DNA of 64,000 nt, from assembly GCA_964518305.1 (NCBI GenBank), contig CAZFDK010000004.1, forward strand, positions 46,708 through 110,707, written 5' to 3'. The DNA comes from Caribbeanibacter sp964518305 (lineage in GTDB: Bacteria; Gemmatimonadota; Gemmatimonadetes; Palauibacterales; Palauibacteraceae). The translations under genes and the position numbers were made by a program. Positions 50,859 through 59,666 of this stretch are shown here, piece by piece (positions within the stretch are counted from its first letter, which is position 1; the number at the start of each line of letters is the position of its first letter). The notes under the pieces are model-generated. The model was not told the DNA's origin. It did no database searches and worked only from the letters and a program-made list of their open reading frames with translations.

Positions 50859-53633
50859 GTGACAGGGGCGGCGGCCGGCCGCGGCGGAGCGGACGATCGG
50901 GCCACATGGCACGCTCTGACGGCGGCGGAGGTCGCCGATCGCCTGGACACCGACCCGGACGCGGGACTCCGGGCCGACGAAGCGAGCCGACGGAGGCGGG
51001 AGCAGGGGCCCAACCGGATACGAAGCGGCGAGGAGATCTCGCCGCTGGCGATCTTCGCCGATCAGTTTCGTGACTTCCTGATCTACCTCCTGGTCCTGGC
51101 GGCCGTCCTCTCCGTGGCGGTGGGCTTCATGCCCGACGCCGACCCGAACTGGATCGACGCCGGCCTCATCCTGGCCATCCTCCTGGCCAACGGCGTGTTC
51201 GGGTTCGTACAGGACTACCGGGCCGAGCGGGCCATCCGCGCCCTCCAGGAGCTGGCCACCCCCGACGCGGACGTGGTCCGCGGCGGCCAGCGCCGGACGG
51301 TGGACGCCGAGGCCCTGGTGGTGGGCGACGTCGTGGTTGTGGAGCAGGGCGATGTCGTGCCGGCCGACGTGCGTCTGGTGGAGGCGGCCAGCATGGAGAC
51401 GCAGGAGGCCGCGCTCACCGGCGAGAGCAGCTCCGTGGCCAAGGGGCTCGAGGCGGTGGACGAGGGGACGCCCCTGGCCGAGCGGCGCGGCATGGCCTTC
51501 ATGAACACGAGCGTCGTGCGCGGAAAGGGTCGGGGCGTGGTGGTGGCCACGGGCATGGACACGGAGATGGGAAGCATCGCCGCCCGAATCCAGGAGGCGG
51601 ACCAGGATCAGACCCCGTTCCAGCAGGAGGTGGACGTTCTGGGCCGGCGCATCGGATATGGCGTCCTCGGCCTGATCGTGCTCGTGGCGGGACTCCAGCT
51701 CACCTTCACCGAGGCGGACGCCATCGCGGTGCTCCTCGTGGCCGTGACGCTCGCCGTGGCGGCGGTTCCGGAGGGATTGCCGGCGGTGGTGACGCTGACC
51801 CTGGCACTGGGGTCCCGCCGGATGCTCGACCGCAACGCCCTCGTCCGGCGGCTGCCGGTGGTCGAGAGCCTGGGATCGGTGGACGTGATCGTCACCGACA
51901 AGACGGGGACGATCACCGAGAATCAGATGACGGTGCGGCGGGTCCGGGCCGGCGGTGAGACGTGGGAGGTCACGGGATCCGGCACGGATCCGGAGGGGCA
52001 GTTCCGCCCGGTCGACGGTGACGACGGCTCGCCGGACCCTGCCGTGCTCGAGCCCATTCTCCGCTGCGGGGCCGAGTGCAACGACTCGATGCCGGCCCCG
52101 GACGATCAGGAGGAGGACTACCTCGGGGATCCGACGGAAGTGGCGCTCCGGGTGTCGGCGGCGAAGGCGGGGATCGAGGGAGGATCGGACCGGCTGCGCG
52201 AGGTCCCGTTCTCCTCGGAGCGGAAGCGGATGACCGTGGTCACCGACGGAGAGCCGCCGGTGGCGTGGATGAAGGGAGCGCCCGAGGTGGTCCTCGAGCG
52301 CTGCGACCGGATCCTGGAAGACGGTGAGGAGACGGATCTCTCCGAGGACCGGCGGGCGGAGATACTGGAGCGGAACCGTGAGCTCGCCGGGGAGGCCTAC
52401 CGGGTGCTCGGCTTCGCGCGCCGCGAGCTGGAGGGGGACTCCCAGGGGCCGTCCGACGACGAGCTCGAATCCGGCCTCACGTTTCTCGGCCTGCAGGCCA
52501 TGATCGATCCTCCGCGGCCGGAAGTCGCCGAGGCGGTAAAGGATTGCCGGAAGGCCGGGATCCGGGTGGTCATGGCCACCGGCGATAATCTGGAGACCGG
52601 GAAGGCGGTGGGAGAGGAGGTAGGCTTCGACCCCGAGGGGGCGCTCACCGGCGCCGACGTGGAGGCGATGGAGGACGAGGAGCTGCGGGCGAAGGCCGAG
52701 TCGGTCGAGGTGTTCGCCCGGGTCTCGCCCGAGCACAAGGTGCGGCTGCTGGAGGCCCTGCAGAACAGGGGACACCGGGTGGCCATGACTGGAGACGGCG
52801 TCAACGACGCCCCCGCCGTCCGGAACGCCGACGTGGGAATCTCAATGGGGATCAGGGGCACCGATGTGACCAGGGAGGCGTCGGACATGGTGCTCCGGGA
52901 TGACAACTTCGCCACGATCAGGGACGCCGTGGCCGAAGGGCGGACGATCTTCGACAACATCCGGAAGTTCGTCAACTTCCTGCTCTCGGCGAACGCCGGC
53001 GAGGTCCTGGCCGTCTTCTTTGGCGTCCTGGTCGGCGGCGCGCTCTTCCCGGAGCGCTTCGCCGCCCGCTCCGAGGCGCTGGTCCTGACGCCGGTCATGC
53101 TGCTGTGGATCAACCTGGTCACGGACGGGCTCCCCGCGCTGGCGCTCGGCGTGGATCCACGGACCCCGGGGATCATGGATCGTCCTCCACGTCCGTCGGA
53201 GGAGGGCGTCATCGGAGGCCGTGTCCTGGCCTCCGTGCTCGCGCTGGGCGCCGCGATCACGGTCGTGGGACTCGTCCTCTTCTTCCGGGGGCTCGAGGCC
53301 ACCGGGGACCTGGTCCTGGCTCAGACTCTCCTCTTCACCTTCCTGGTGACGATCGAGATGGTGATCATACAGGTCATTCGGGGGCGCTACGGCCTCGGAC
53401 CGCTCTCCAACCGGTGGCTGGTGGCAGCGGTGACATCGTCGATTGGGCTCCAGCTGCTGGTGCTCTACTCTCCGCTGCAGGAGTTCTTCCGCGTGCGAGC
53501 GCTCTCGATCGGACAGTGGGGATGGATCGGGCTGGCCGCGGCGGCGTTCACGCTCCTCGCCGTGGCAGCCTCGCGCACGCTGTCCCGCTTCCTTCCGGAA
53601 CGGACCGCGGCTCGGCAGCGGAGGGGCGGCTGA
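50859..53633 (+). CDS. P-type cation ATPase, CtpF/SERCA-like
   Basis: 924 residues, GTG start 13 bases after GH65. N-terminal cation ATPase domain WHALTAAEVADRLDTDPDAGL, actuator TGES in EAALTGESSSVAKG, the M4 motif AVAAVPEGLPAVVTLTLALGSRRM and the phosphorylation site VTDKTGTITENQMTV with Asp 347. MTGDGVNDAPAVRNADVGISMGIRGTDVTREASDMVL closes the P domain, and six C-terminal helices complete a P2A-type pump. Ca2+ is the likely ion, though Mn2+ or others are possible. CtpF (Rv1997) is DosR-regulated. Confidence 0.94.
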   Translation: MTGAAAGRGGADDRATWHALTAAEVADRLDTDPDAGLRADEASRRRREQGPNRIRSGEEISPLAIFADQFRDFLIYLLVLAAVLSVAVGFMPDADPNWIDAGLILAILLANGVFGFVQDYRAERAIRALQELATPDADVVRGGQRRTVDAEALVVGDVVVVEQGDVVPADVRLVEAASMETQEAALTGESSSVAKGLEAVDEGTPLAERRGMAFMNTSVVRGKGRGVVVATGMDTEMGSIAARIQEADQDQTPFQQEVDVLGRRIGYGVLGLIVLVAGLQLTFTEADAIAVLLVAVTLAVAAVPEGLPAVVTLTLALGSRRMLDRNALVRRLPVVESLGSVDVIVTDKTGTITENQMTVRRVRAGGETWEVTGSGTDPEGQFRPVDGDDGSPDPAVLEPILRCGAECNDSMPAPDDQEEDYLGDPTEVALRVSAAKAGIEGGSDRLREVPFSSERKRMTVVTDGEPPVAWMKGAPEVVLERCDRILEDGEETDLSEDRRAEILERNRELAGEAYRVLGFARRELEGDSQGPSDDELESGLTFLGLQAMIDPPRPEVAEAVKDCRKAGIRVVMATGDNLETGKAVGEEVGFDPEGALTGADVEAMEDEELRAKAESVEVFARVSPEHKVRLLEALQNRGHRVAMTGDGVNDAPAVRNADVGISMGIRGTDVTREASDMVLRDDNFATIRDAVAEGRTIFDNIRKFVNFLLSANAGEVLAVFFGVLVGGALFPERFAARSEALVLTPVMLLWINLVTDGLPALALGVDPRTPGIMDRPPRPSEEGVIGGRVLASVLALGAAITVVGLVLFFRGLEATGDLVLAQTLLFTFLVTIEMVIIQVIRGRYGLGPLSNRWLVAAVTSSIGLQLLVLYSPLQEFFRVRALSIGQWGWIGLAAAAFTLLAVAASRTLSRFLPERTAARQRRGG

Positions 53634-53642
53634 GCGGGACGA

Positions 53643-53659
53643 CGACCGAAATGCGGTCG
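53643..53659 (+). terminator. Hairpin downstream of the P-type ATPase
   Basis: CGACCG (53643-53648) pairs with CGGTCG (53654-53659) over an AAATG loop, 10 bases after the ATPase stop. No long U-run follows (CCGGCCGTTCTG), so strength is uncertain. Confidence 0.45.
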
Positions 53660-53765
53660 CCGGCCGTTCTGTACGGGTCGTTCCTTCGTCCGCCGCCGCC
53701 TCCCTCGCCCGGGTGGTGGGCGGGCGTCCAGCAGATGGCGGCGAGGTCCGCGGGAGACGTCCCCC

Positions 53766-54029
53766 TCAGCCTCCGGAGCCCGCGGCCAGGTTGTACAGCC
53801 ACGCCAGGAGCCAGCCGCCGACGGCGCCGTCCACGAGGCCGTACAGGGTCGCCGTCAGGACCGCGCCGAAGCCGCCGGGGCCCTCGTAACCCGGATAGAC
53901 GGAGGCGACCACCTCCAGGGCCGAGGCGGCGTAGCCGGGAAACGCCTGGTTCAGCAGTCCGAAGAAGAACAGCGCGCCGCCCGTGAGGAGCGCGCCCGCA
54001 ACGGCCAGTGCCCGGGAATCGAGTCGCAT
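53766..54029 (-). CDS. Small two-helix membrane protein
   Basis: 87 residues from ATG 54029 with CAGGGAGAAC upstream. Two hydrophobic segments (LAVAGALLTGGALFFFGLLNQ, residues 9-29; and VLTATLYGLVDGAVGGWLLAWLYNL, about 57-81) flank ASVYPGYEGPGGFG. Similar small proteins are common but uncharacterised. It follows the AI-2E family gene by 28 bases. Confidence 0.75.
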   Translation of the reverse strand: MRLDSRALAVAGALLTGGALFFFGLLNQAFPGYAASALEVVASVYPGYEGPGGFGAVLTATLYGLVDGAVGGWLLAWLYNLAAGSGG

Positions 54030-54057
54030 CGTGTTCTCCCTGTGGGATTCGAGGATA

Positions 54058-55275
54058 TCACGGCTCGTCGTCCGCGCGCCGGTCTGCGTCCCGCAGCGTC
54101 GGATCGCCCTGAGACGAGGCGCTGGCCCGGAAGGTCCCGAGCGATACCCGGTCGAGGAGGCGCTCTCCCTCGGAGACCTCGCCTCCCGGGACGCCGGGCT
54201 CCAGGACCAGCCGCGCGGTCTCGATCAGGGAAAGGCATACCACGAACAGGATCGGGCCGATCAGGATCCCGACGGCCCCGAAGACGAAAATCGCTCCCAG
54301 CACGCTGAAGAGCACGATGAGCGGGTGGAGCTGCGCCCGGCCGCTGACCAGGATGGCGCGGAGGACGTTGTCGATGGTGCTCACGACCAGGGTTCCGACG
54401 GCCAGCAGGGCGAGCCCCTCGCCGATCCGTCCCCGGTAGAGGAGGATCAGGCCCGCGGGGACCCAGATGAAGGGAGCGCCCACGATGGGCAGGAGGGCGA
54501 AGACCGCTACCACCGTGCCCCACAGCACCGGGGCCGGGACGCCGACGATCCAGAACGCCAGGCCGACCAGCAGCCCCTGGACCAGGGCCACGACCACGTT
54601 TCCGTACATCGTCGCGTAGGTGACTTCCAGGGAGCGCTGGAGCAGGCGCTCGGTGTACCCCGGATCCAGGGGGATGAGCCAGCGGCCCATCTTGACGATA
54701 CCGCGCCCGTCGCGCAGGAGGTAGAAGATGGTGAACAGTGCGATTCCGCCCTGCAGGAACCAGCCCCCGAGCCCGGACAGGAAGCTCAGGGTGCGGTCCG
54801 CCAGAAGGCTCGGCACCTGCTCCATCTGCTGTCCGAGCTGAGCGGAGACTTCCTCCGGCTCCAGGCCCAGGTAACCGCCGGCGCTCTCGAGCCAGCGCCG
54901 CAGAGCGCTGTCCGGGGCGAGCAGCCCCGACATCTGCAGGCTGACCTGCTGGATGCCCGACCGCAGCTCGTCCACCAGGACCAGAGAGAGAGCGACCAGG
55001 GGGATGAGGATCGCGAAGAAGAGCACCGTGGTGCCCACCAGCGCCGCCACGTCCCGATGGCCGATCCACTCCTCCAGCCGCTCGTACGCGGGATACACCA
55101 GCGCGGCGAGGGTGGCGCTGGTGAGCAGCGCCGGCGCGAACGGCCAGAGCAGCAAGACGAGCAGATAGGCGGCGCCGAGGCCGAGGGCCAGGATCACGAT
55201 CTGCCGTGCTCCGACGACGCCCGCTCGGGCACCGTCAGCCGTGTCGGGCCCCGGCCGATCGGGGGCGTCCCTCAA
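54058..55275 (-). CDS. AI-2E family transporter
   Basis: About 405 residues if it starts at TTG 55275, four bases after the ZIP stop; no ribosome binding site is seen, so it may be coupled to the ZIP gene. There are about eight membrane helices and the family pattern: WPFAPALLTSATLAALVYPAYERLE near the start, a soluble helical part (RSGIQQVSLQMSGLL ... ADRTLSFLSGLG), then VVAVFALLPIVGAPFIWVPAGLILL and HPLIVLFSVLGAIFVFGAVGILIGPIL. Many members are Na+(Li+)/H+ antiporters rather than autoinducer carriers, which would fit the Na+ theme here. Confidence 0.88.
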   Translation of the reverse strand: MRDAPDRPGPDTADGARAGVVGARQIVILALGLGAAYLLVLLLWPFAPALLTSATLAALVYPAYERLEEWIGHRDVAALVGTTVLFFAILIPLVALSLVLVDELRSGIQQVSLQMSGLLAPDSALRRWLESAGGYLGLEPEEVSAQLGQQMEQVPSLLADRTLSFLSGLGGWFLQGGIALFTIFYLLRDGRGIVKMGRWLIPLDPGYTERLLQRSLEVTYATMYGNVVVALVQGLLVGLAFWIVGVPAPVLWGTVVAVFALLPIVGAPFIWVPAGLILLYRGRIGEGLALLAVGTLVVSTIDNVLRAILVSGRAQLHPLIVLFSVLGAIFVFGAVGILIGPILFVVCLSLIETARLVLEPGVPGGEVSEGERLLDRVSLGTFRASASSQGDPTLRDADRRADDEP

Positions 55276-55279
55276 CGCG

Positions 55280-56074
55280 CTAACCCAGCGCCACGTCGAG
55301 GTAGAGCATGACCATGATCCCCAGCATGGTGCCGAAGGTCGCCACGCGGGCATGTCCCTTCCGGTGCGTCTCGGGGATGATCTCGTTGCTGATCACGTAC
55401 AGCATGGCCCCCGCTGCGAACCCCATGGCATACGGGAGGACAGGCTCCGCGAACTCCACGGCCCACGCCCCGCCCACGGCCAGGGGAATCTCCACGAGTC
55501 CGGCCCGGATTCCCACGAACGCCGCGTAGAAGGCGGCGCCGAAGCCCACGGTCAGGGCGGAGGCCGCGACGGCCAGCCCCTCGGGGATGTTCTGGATGCC
55601 GATGGCCAGCATGAGTGGAAGGGCGTTTGACAGGTCTCCCGAACCGAAGCCCACGCCCACGGCCAGGCCCTCCGGGGCGTTGTGGAGGGTGATGGCGAAG
55701 ATGAAGAGCCACACGGCCCGGAGACGCTCGGTGTCCGCACCCTCGCGGCCCTTCACCATGTGCAGGTGGGGGACGTAACGGTCGCCCAGGTAGAGGAAGA
55801 GGGCCCCCAGCGACATGCCGACCAGGACGCTCACGATGCCGCCCTCCTCGACGCCGGGAATGATGAGGCTCGTGTAGGAGGCAGTGAGCATGACGCCGGC
55901 GCCGAACCCGAGCGCCGTGTCCAGGAACCGCTCCGAGGGTTCGCGCCAGACCACGATGGCCAGGGCGCCGATCGTGTTCAACAGGGTGATCACCAGTCCG
56001 CCCACCAGGCCCTGGACCACCGGGTTCGAGCCCGATAGACGGAGGAACAGCTCCTGGAACCAGCCGGGGTCCAT
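55280..56074 (-). CDS. ZIP family metal transporter (1)
   Basis: 264 residues, eight membrane helices. Metal-site motifs TLHNAPEGLAVGVGFG and GIQNIPEGLAVAASAL are present, together with NEIIPETHRKGH near the end. A His-containing loop is at about 103-106 (HLHMVK). It imports Zn2+ or Fe2+, or acts with another divalent cation. It is the first of three ZIP genes within 7 kb; the other two are on the plus strand and diverge in sequence. Confidence 0.93.
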   Translation of the reverse strand: MDPGWFQELFLRLSGSNPVVQGLVGGLVITLLNTIGALAIVVWREPSERFLDTALGFGAGVMLTASYTSLIIPGVEEGGIVSVLVGMSLGALFLYLGDRYVPHLHMVKGREGADTERLRAVWLFIFAITLHNAPEGLAVGVGFGSGDLSNALPLMLAIGIQNIPEGLAVAASALTVGFGAAFYAAFVGIRAGLVEIPLAVGGAWAVEFAEPVLPYAMGFAAGAMLYVISNEIIPETHRKGHARVATFGTMLGIMVMLYLDVALG

Positions 56075-56145
56075 CGCTCACGGCTCCCGTTCCACGGGGG
56101 ATCCCGGCGGGCGGAGCCCCCGTCCCGCCGGTCCCGGTGGACACG

Positions 56146-56712
56146 TCATCCCGCCAGTCCGTACTGCGACACCGACTTCATCAGGTCCGTGGTCGTCGCC
56201 ACGCCGACGAGGCGGTCGTCGTCGATTACCAGCAGACGATGGATGCCGGCGCGCAGCATGTACTCGGCCGCGTCCCGAACGGGGGTATCGGGCGACATGG
56301 CGCAGAGGGTTCGTGTCATGACGTCGGATGCCGTGTAGCGATCCATGGGCCCGCCGGTCCGGTCGGCCTCGGCCTCGCCCCCGATGCTTTCGCCCCGGAG
56401 CCTGTCCTGCTCCTCCCACAGGCGGACGAAGTACGCCGCCGGTGGCTCCTCGCCCTCCTCCCACAGCCCGGTTCCGGGCTGGTCCTCGAATCCGAGCTGA
56501 CTCCCGGGCTCCAGCGGCGGACCGCCGCCCTCGGTGGAGGAGTCGAACTGGAGGAGGTCCGTGGCGGAGACCACTCCCACCACCTCCTCGCCGGACACCA
56601 CGGGTACCCCCGATATGTGCTCCGAGCTCAACAGCTCGGCGACCTCCCGCAGGGTGGCGTCCGGCGACACCGTGATCACGTTCACGGTCATGATGTCGTG
56701 CAGGGTGACCAT
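56146..56712 (-). CDS. Tandem CBS domain protein
   Basis: 188 residues from ATG 56712, with AAGGAGAGAGG upstream. Two CBS motifs: residues about 3-55 (HDIMTVNVITVSPDATLREVAELL ... GVVSATDLL) and about 128-184 (ASDVMTRTLCAMSPDTPVRDAAEYML ... LVGVATTTDLM). Between them is a 70-residue acidic, probably disordered, linker. CBS pairs usually bind adenine nucleotides. It resembles the hypoxic response protein Hrp1 in having little beyond the CBS pair. Confidence 0.9.
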   Translation of the reverse strand: MVTLHDIMTVNVITVSPDATLREVAELLSSEHISGVPVVSGEEVVGVVSATDLLQFDSSTEGGGPPLEPGSQLGFEDQPGTGLWEEGEEPPAAYFVRLWEEQDRLRGESIGGEAEADRTGGPMDRYTASDVMTRTLCAMSPDTPVRDAAEYMLRAGIHRLLVIDDDRLVGVATTTDLMKSVSQYGLAG

Positions 56713-57026
56713 CCTCTGCCTCTCTCCTTGAGGTGCAAGCGTCGAACGATGGGCGCCGCCAGTGGCACGATACGACCGCCGCCGGGCTCCCTTCAACGCC
56801 GCCAAGATAGAGACTCACCGCCCCCGTGGCCGTCCTCGACCTGTTGCTCGGCGGTGTGGGGAGATTCCCGACGTTGCGAGCTACGGCCTCCCGACGTGCC
56901 TCTCCGCGACAACCGGACAGACGGCCCGGCACCCCGGGTCTAGCTTTCCGGTCTCGAATCCCGGCCCGAGGAGTCGGGCCGAACAGACATCCCGATCGAC
57001 AACCGACAGGACCTGGAAGGAAGATC
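56713..57026. other. Divergent intergenic region, CBS protein / SDR
   Basis: 314 bases with no gene. The GGGGA-N3-TCCCGAC palindrome at 56858-56872 lies almost exactly midway, about 145 bases from each start. The SDR start has AAGGAAG upstream. Confidence 0.4.
56858..56872. promoter_or_regulatory. GGGGA-N3-TCCCGAC palindrome between CBS and SDR genes
   Basis: GGGGA (56858-56862), spacer GAT, and TCCC (56866-56869) followed by GAC. The core and extension match the site before hsp20 (14170-14184). It is not close enough to either gene to be a ribosome binding site, so a regulator site is plausible. Confidence 0.45.
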
Positions 57027-57794
57027 ATGGGACGCGCGGAAGGCAAGGTCGCCCTGGTGACGGGCGCAGCACACGGCATCGGCAGATCGACGGCGATCCT
57101 CCTGGCACGGGAGGGGGCGAAGGTGGCCGTCACCGACGTGGACACGGAGGCGTCGCGCGACGTGGTGCGGGAGATCGAGGGAGTCGTGGGCACCGCCCAC
57201 GCGTGGGAGCTCGACGTTTCCGACGAGGAGCAGGTACGCCGGGTCACCGACGAGGTGGTGGACCACTTCGGCGGCCTCGACGTCCTGGTCAACAACGCCG
57301 GCATCTCCGGTGCCGACCGGCCGACCCACGAGCTGAGCCTGGAGGAATGGGAGGAGGTACAGGCCGTGAACACCCGCGGTGTATTCCTGTGCACCAGGGA
57401 AGCGATCCCCCACATGAAGGATGCGGGCGGCGGCAGCATCGTGAACCTGTCCTCCATATACGGCATCGTCAGCGCCCCGGACATTCCGTCCTATCACGCC
57501 TCCAAGGGCGCCGTCCGGATGATGACCAAGACCGACGCGCTGTTCTACGCGGAGGACGGGATCCGGGTGAACTCCGTACACCCCGGCTTCATCTGGACAC
57601 CGCTCGTGGAGGACTACTTGGAGAGCCAGGGCGACGTGGAGGAGGGTCGGCGGCAGCTCGCCGAGCTCCACCCGCTCGGCCGGGTCGGCGAGCCCGAGGA
57701 GATCGCCCAGGGCATCCTCTTCCTGGCCTCCGACGAGTCGAGCTTCATGACCGGCTCGGAGCTGGTGATCGACGGGGGCTATACGGCCCGATAG
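57027..57794 (+). CDS. Short-chain dehydrogenase/reductase
   Basis: 255 residues, ATG start with GGAAGGAAG upstream. Classical SDR: cofactor motif TGAAHGIG (12-19), NNAG in VLVNNAGISG, catalytic Ser in IVNLSSIYG, and Tyr/Lys in SYHASKGAV. DVD at the end of beta-2 (VAVTDVDTE) suggests NAD(H) preference. The C-terminal GSELVIDGGYTAR is standard. Closest to glucose/cyclohexanol dehydrogenase-like SDRs, but substrate is unknown. Confidence 0.93.
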   Translation: MGRAEGKVALVTGAAHGIGRSTAILLAREGAKVAVTDVDTEASRDVVREIEGVVGTAHAWELDVSDEEQVRRVTDEVVDHFGGLDVLVNNAGISGADRPTHELSLEEWEEVQAVNTRGVFLCTREAIPHMKDAGGGSIVNLSSIYGIVSAPDIPSYHASKGAVRMMTKTDALFYAEDGIRVNSVHPGFIWTPLVEDYLESQGDVEEGRRQLAELHPLGRVGEPEEIAQGILFLASDESSFMTGSELVIDGGYTAR

Positions 57795-57803
57795 AGCGAG
57801 CGC

Positions 57804-58544
57804 GTGACGACATTCCTCTGGATCCTGTCCGGCGGCGTGCTGATGAGCGTGATCGCGCTGGTGGGCAGCACGACGCTCCTCCTGCGCGAGGACACGCTCC
57901 GTCGCCTCCTCCTGCCCCTGGTGGCCTTCGCCGCCGGCTCACTCCTGGGGGGAGCCTTCTTCCACATGCTCCCGTCGGCCCTGGGGGAGATGGGTGACCC
58001 GACGCTGGTCTTCGCCTGGCTCCTGGCCGGCTTCCTGATCTTCTTCATGATCGAGCAGTTCCTGCACTGGCACCACTGCCATCGGGACGTGGCCGAGTGC
58101 CGGGAGCCGCTCACCTACCTGATCCTGCTGGGCGACGGCCTCCATAACTTCATGGGGGGACTGGCGGTGGCCAGCGCCTTCCTCGTCGACGTGCGGCTCG
58201 GCGTCACAACCTGGGTGGCGGCCGCGGCCCACGAGGTTCCCCAGGAGCTCGGTGACTTCGCGGTGCTCGTTCACGGTGGCTGGACGGCGCGTCGGGCTCT
58301 CTTCTTCAACCTTCTCTCCGGGCTCACCTTCCTGGTCGGGGCCCTGGCGGCCTACGTTGCCTCGCACCAGCTCGAGGTCGACTTCCTGCTGCCCCTGGCG
58401 GCGGGCAACTTCGTCTACATAGCCGCCTCCGACCTGGTGCCCGAGGTGAACAGGAACGAGACGATCCGTCACAACCTGCTCCACCTCGCCGCCTTCTCCG
58501 CGGGACTCGGTCTTCTCCTCGCGCTCCGGGTGGGACTGCACTGA
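57804..58544 (+). CDS. ZIP family metal transporter (2)
   Basis: 246 residues, GTG start, seven or eight membrane helices. LLGDGLHNFMGGLAVASAF and AAAAHEVPQELGDFAVLVHGGW are the paired metal-site helices typical of the ZupT/LIV-1-like bacterial ZIP group. A His-rich loop LHWHHCHRD is at about 88-96. It starts 9 bases after the SDR stop and could be in the same transcript. Confidence 0.93.
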   Translation: MTTFLWILSGGVLMSVIALVGSTTLLLREDTLRRLLLPLVAFAAGSLLGGAFFHMLPSALGEMGDPTLVFAWLLAGFLIFFMIEQFLHWHHCHRDVAECREPLTYLILLGDGLHNFMGGLAVASAFLVDVRLGVTTWVAAAAHEVPQELGDFAVLVHGGWTARRALFFNLLSGLTFLVGALAAYVASHQLEVDFLLPLAAGNFVYIAASDLVPEVNRNETIRHNLLHLAAFSAGLGLLLALRVGLH

Positions 58545-58552
58545 TTCCGTTT

Positions 58553-58580
58553 TCCCCACACGCCGGATGGGGGATTCTCC
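58553..58580. promoter_or_regulatory. TCCCCA / TGGGGGA palindrome before the coiled-coil/heme operon
   Basis: TCCCCA (58553-58558) and TGGGGGA (58568-58574) face each other over 9 bases, and GGGGGA-TTC-TCC (58569-58580) overlaps the second arm. It lies just after the ZIP stop and about 130 bases before the next start, so it may act either as terminator or as operator. Confidence 0.4.
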
Positions 58581-58709
58581 GACTTCCCTCGATCGAGCGC
58601 GCAGGTAACATATTGGGGAAGCCGTAACAGCAGCTTCACGGGCGACGCCGGGCCGGACGATTTTCGGACGGAGACCGCACTCCCCCCCACAGCCGCGGAG
58701 ACGCGGACC

Positions 58710-59036
58710 ATGAAGAAGACCGTGAGAGGAATGGCGCTGGGCAACAGCAAGAAGAGGGCGGCCTACCGCGAGCGCCGTCGGGCGCAGCTTCGGGAGTGGT
58801 CGGCCAGGCTCGATGTGTGGCAGGCCCGGTCGCGGAAGGCGAAGGCCGGCGTCAAGATTCGCTACTACGAGGGACTGGACGAGCTCCAAAACGCTCTCGA
58901 CAGGATGCGGCATCGGGTCGACGAGCTGGAGCGGGCGGGCGAGGACGCCTGGAACGAGCTCAGGGACGGCGTGGATGAGGCGGCCGCCGAGGCGAAGGAA
59001 ATCGTGGGCCGCGTCTCGGGCCGATTGGACCGGTGA
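58710..59036 (+). CDS. Small basic/coiled-coil protein of unknown function
   Basis: 108 residues, ATG start. It opens with a Lys/Arg-rich segment (NSKKRAAYRERRRAQLREWSARLDVW), then helices with heptad-like spacing (YEGLDELQNALDRMRHRVDELERAGEDAWNELRDGVDEAAAEAKEIV). It resembles small stress-associated coiled-coil proteins found near Usp genes, but I cannot assign a function. The stop overlaps the heme protein start (GTGA). Confidence 0.7.
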   Translation: MKKTVRGMALGNSKKRAAYRERRRAQLREWSARLDVWQARSRKAKAGVKIRYYEGLDELQNALDRMRHRVDELERAGEDAWNELRDGVDEAAAEAKEIVGRVSGRLDR

Positions 59037-59659
59037 CGGCAGCGGGCCGAGTGGCGGCGGTCGCGGCGGCCGGAGTGATCGTGCTCGCGGTGTCGGGCAG
59101 CCCGGGCGCAACGGCCCAGGAGGCCGCCCCGCGGGAGCCGCCGCCCGAGGAACTGGGCGACGTGGTGCGGGAGGTCGAGCGCCTGGATGCGCTCCGCTCC
59201 GGGTTGGCCCGGAGTTTTTCGGGGAGCGGGGGCGACGTGGACCGCGGGACCTTTCGAAACGTCTGTCAGCCCGTGGGCAAGGAGCTGAAGAGCGTGGCGG
59301 CGGAGAACGGGTGGATGGTGTCGCAGATGGCGGTACGGTACCGGAACCCGGCGCACCGGGCCGACTCCATGGCCCGCGCGGTCATGGAGAAGATGGATAC
59401 GCACCGGGAGCTCATGGGCACCTGGCGAAGGACGCGGATGAACGGCCGTGAGGGTGTGCGCTATTTCCGTCGCATCACCGTGGAGCGGGCCTGCCTGGCG
59501 TGCCACGGGGCGAAGGAGGACCGACCCGCCTTCGTGAAGGAGGACTACCCGGAGGATCGAGCCCACGGCTTCGAGGTCGGCGACCTGCGGGGCGTGTACT
59601 CCGTCTTCGTTCCGGAGAAGAACGGCGCGAACACATCGGAGGATACCGGGAGGAAGTGA
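59033..59659 (+). CDS. Periplasmic c-type heme protein, Tll0287/DUF3365-like
   Basis: 208 residues, GTG overlapping the preceding stop. A signal peptide (hydrophobic to about residue 20, cleavage near ATAQ-E) is followed by a Tll0287-like sensor domain: VCQPVGKELKSVAAENGWMVSQMAVRYRNPAHRADSMAR. The c-type heme motif CLACH is at 154-158. Family members bind heme in the periplasm and sense or transfer electrons. The gene is followed 7 bases later by a membrane protein gene, a possible partner. Confidence 0.88.
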   Translation: MTAAGRVAAVAAAGVIVLAVSGSPGATAQEAAPREPPPEELGDVVREVERLDALRSGLARSFSGSGGDVDRGTFRNVCQPVGKELKSVAAENGWMVSQMAVRYRNPAHRADSMARAVMEKMDTHRELMGTWRRTRMNGREGVRYFRRITVERACLACHGAKEDRPAFVKEDYPEDRAHGFEVGDLRGVYSVFVPEKNGANTSEDTGRK

Positions 59660-59666
59660 GACCGGA

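Noticed and set aside
54058..55275. Quorum-sensing AI-2 exporter
   Set aside because: The family name is historical; members near Na+ functions are often cation/proton antiporters and no AI-2 gene is seen here.
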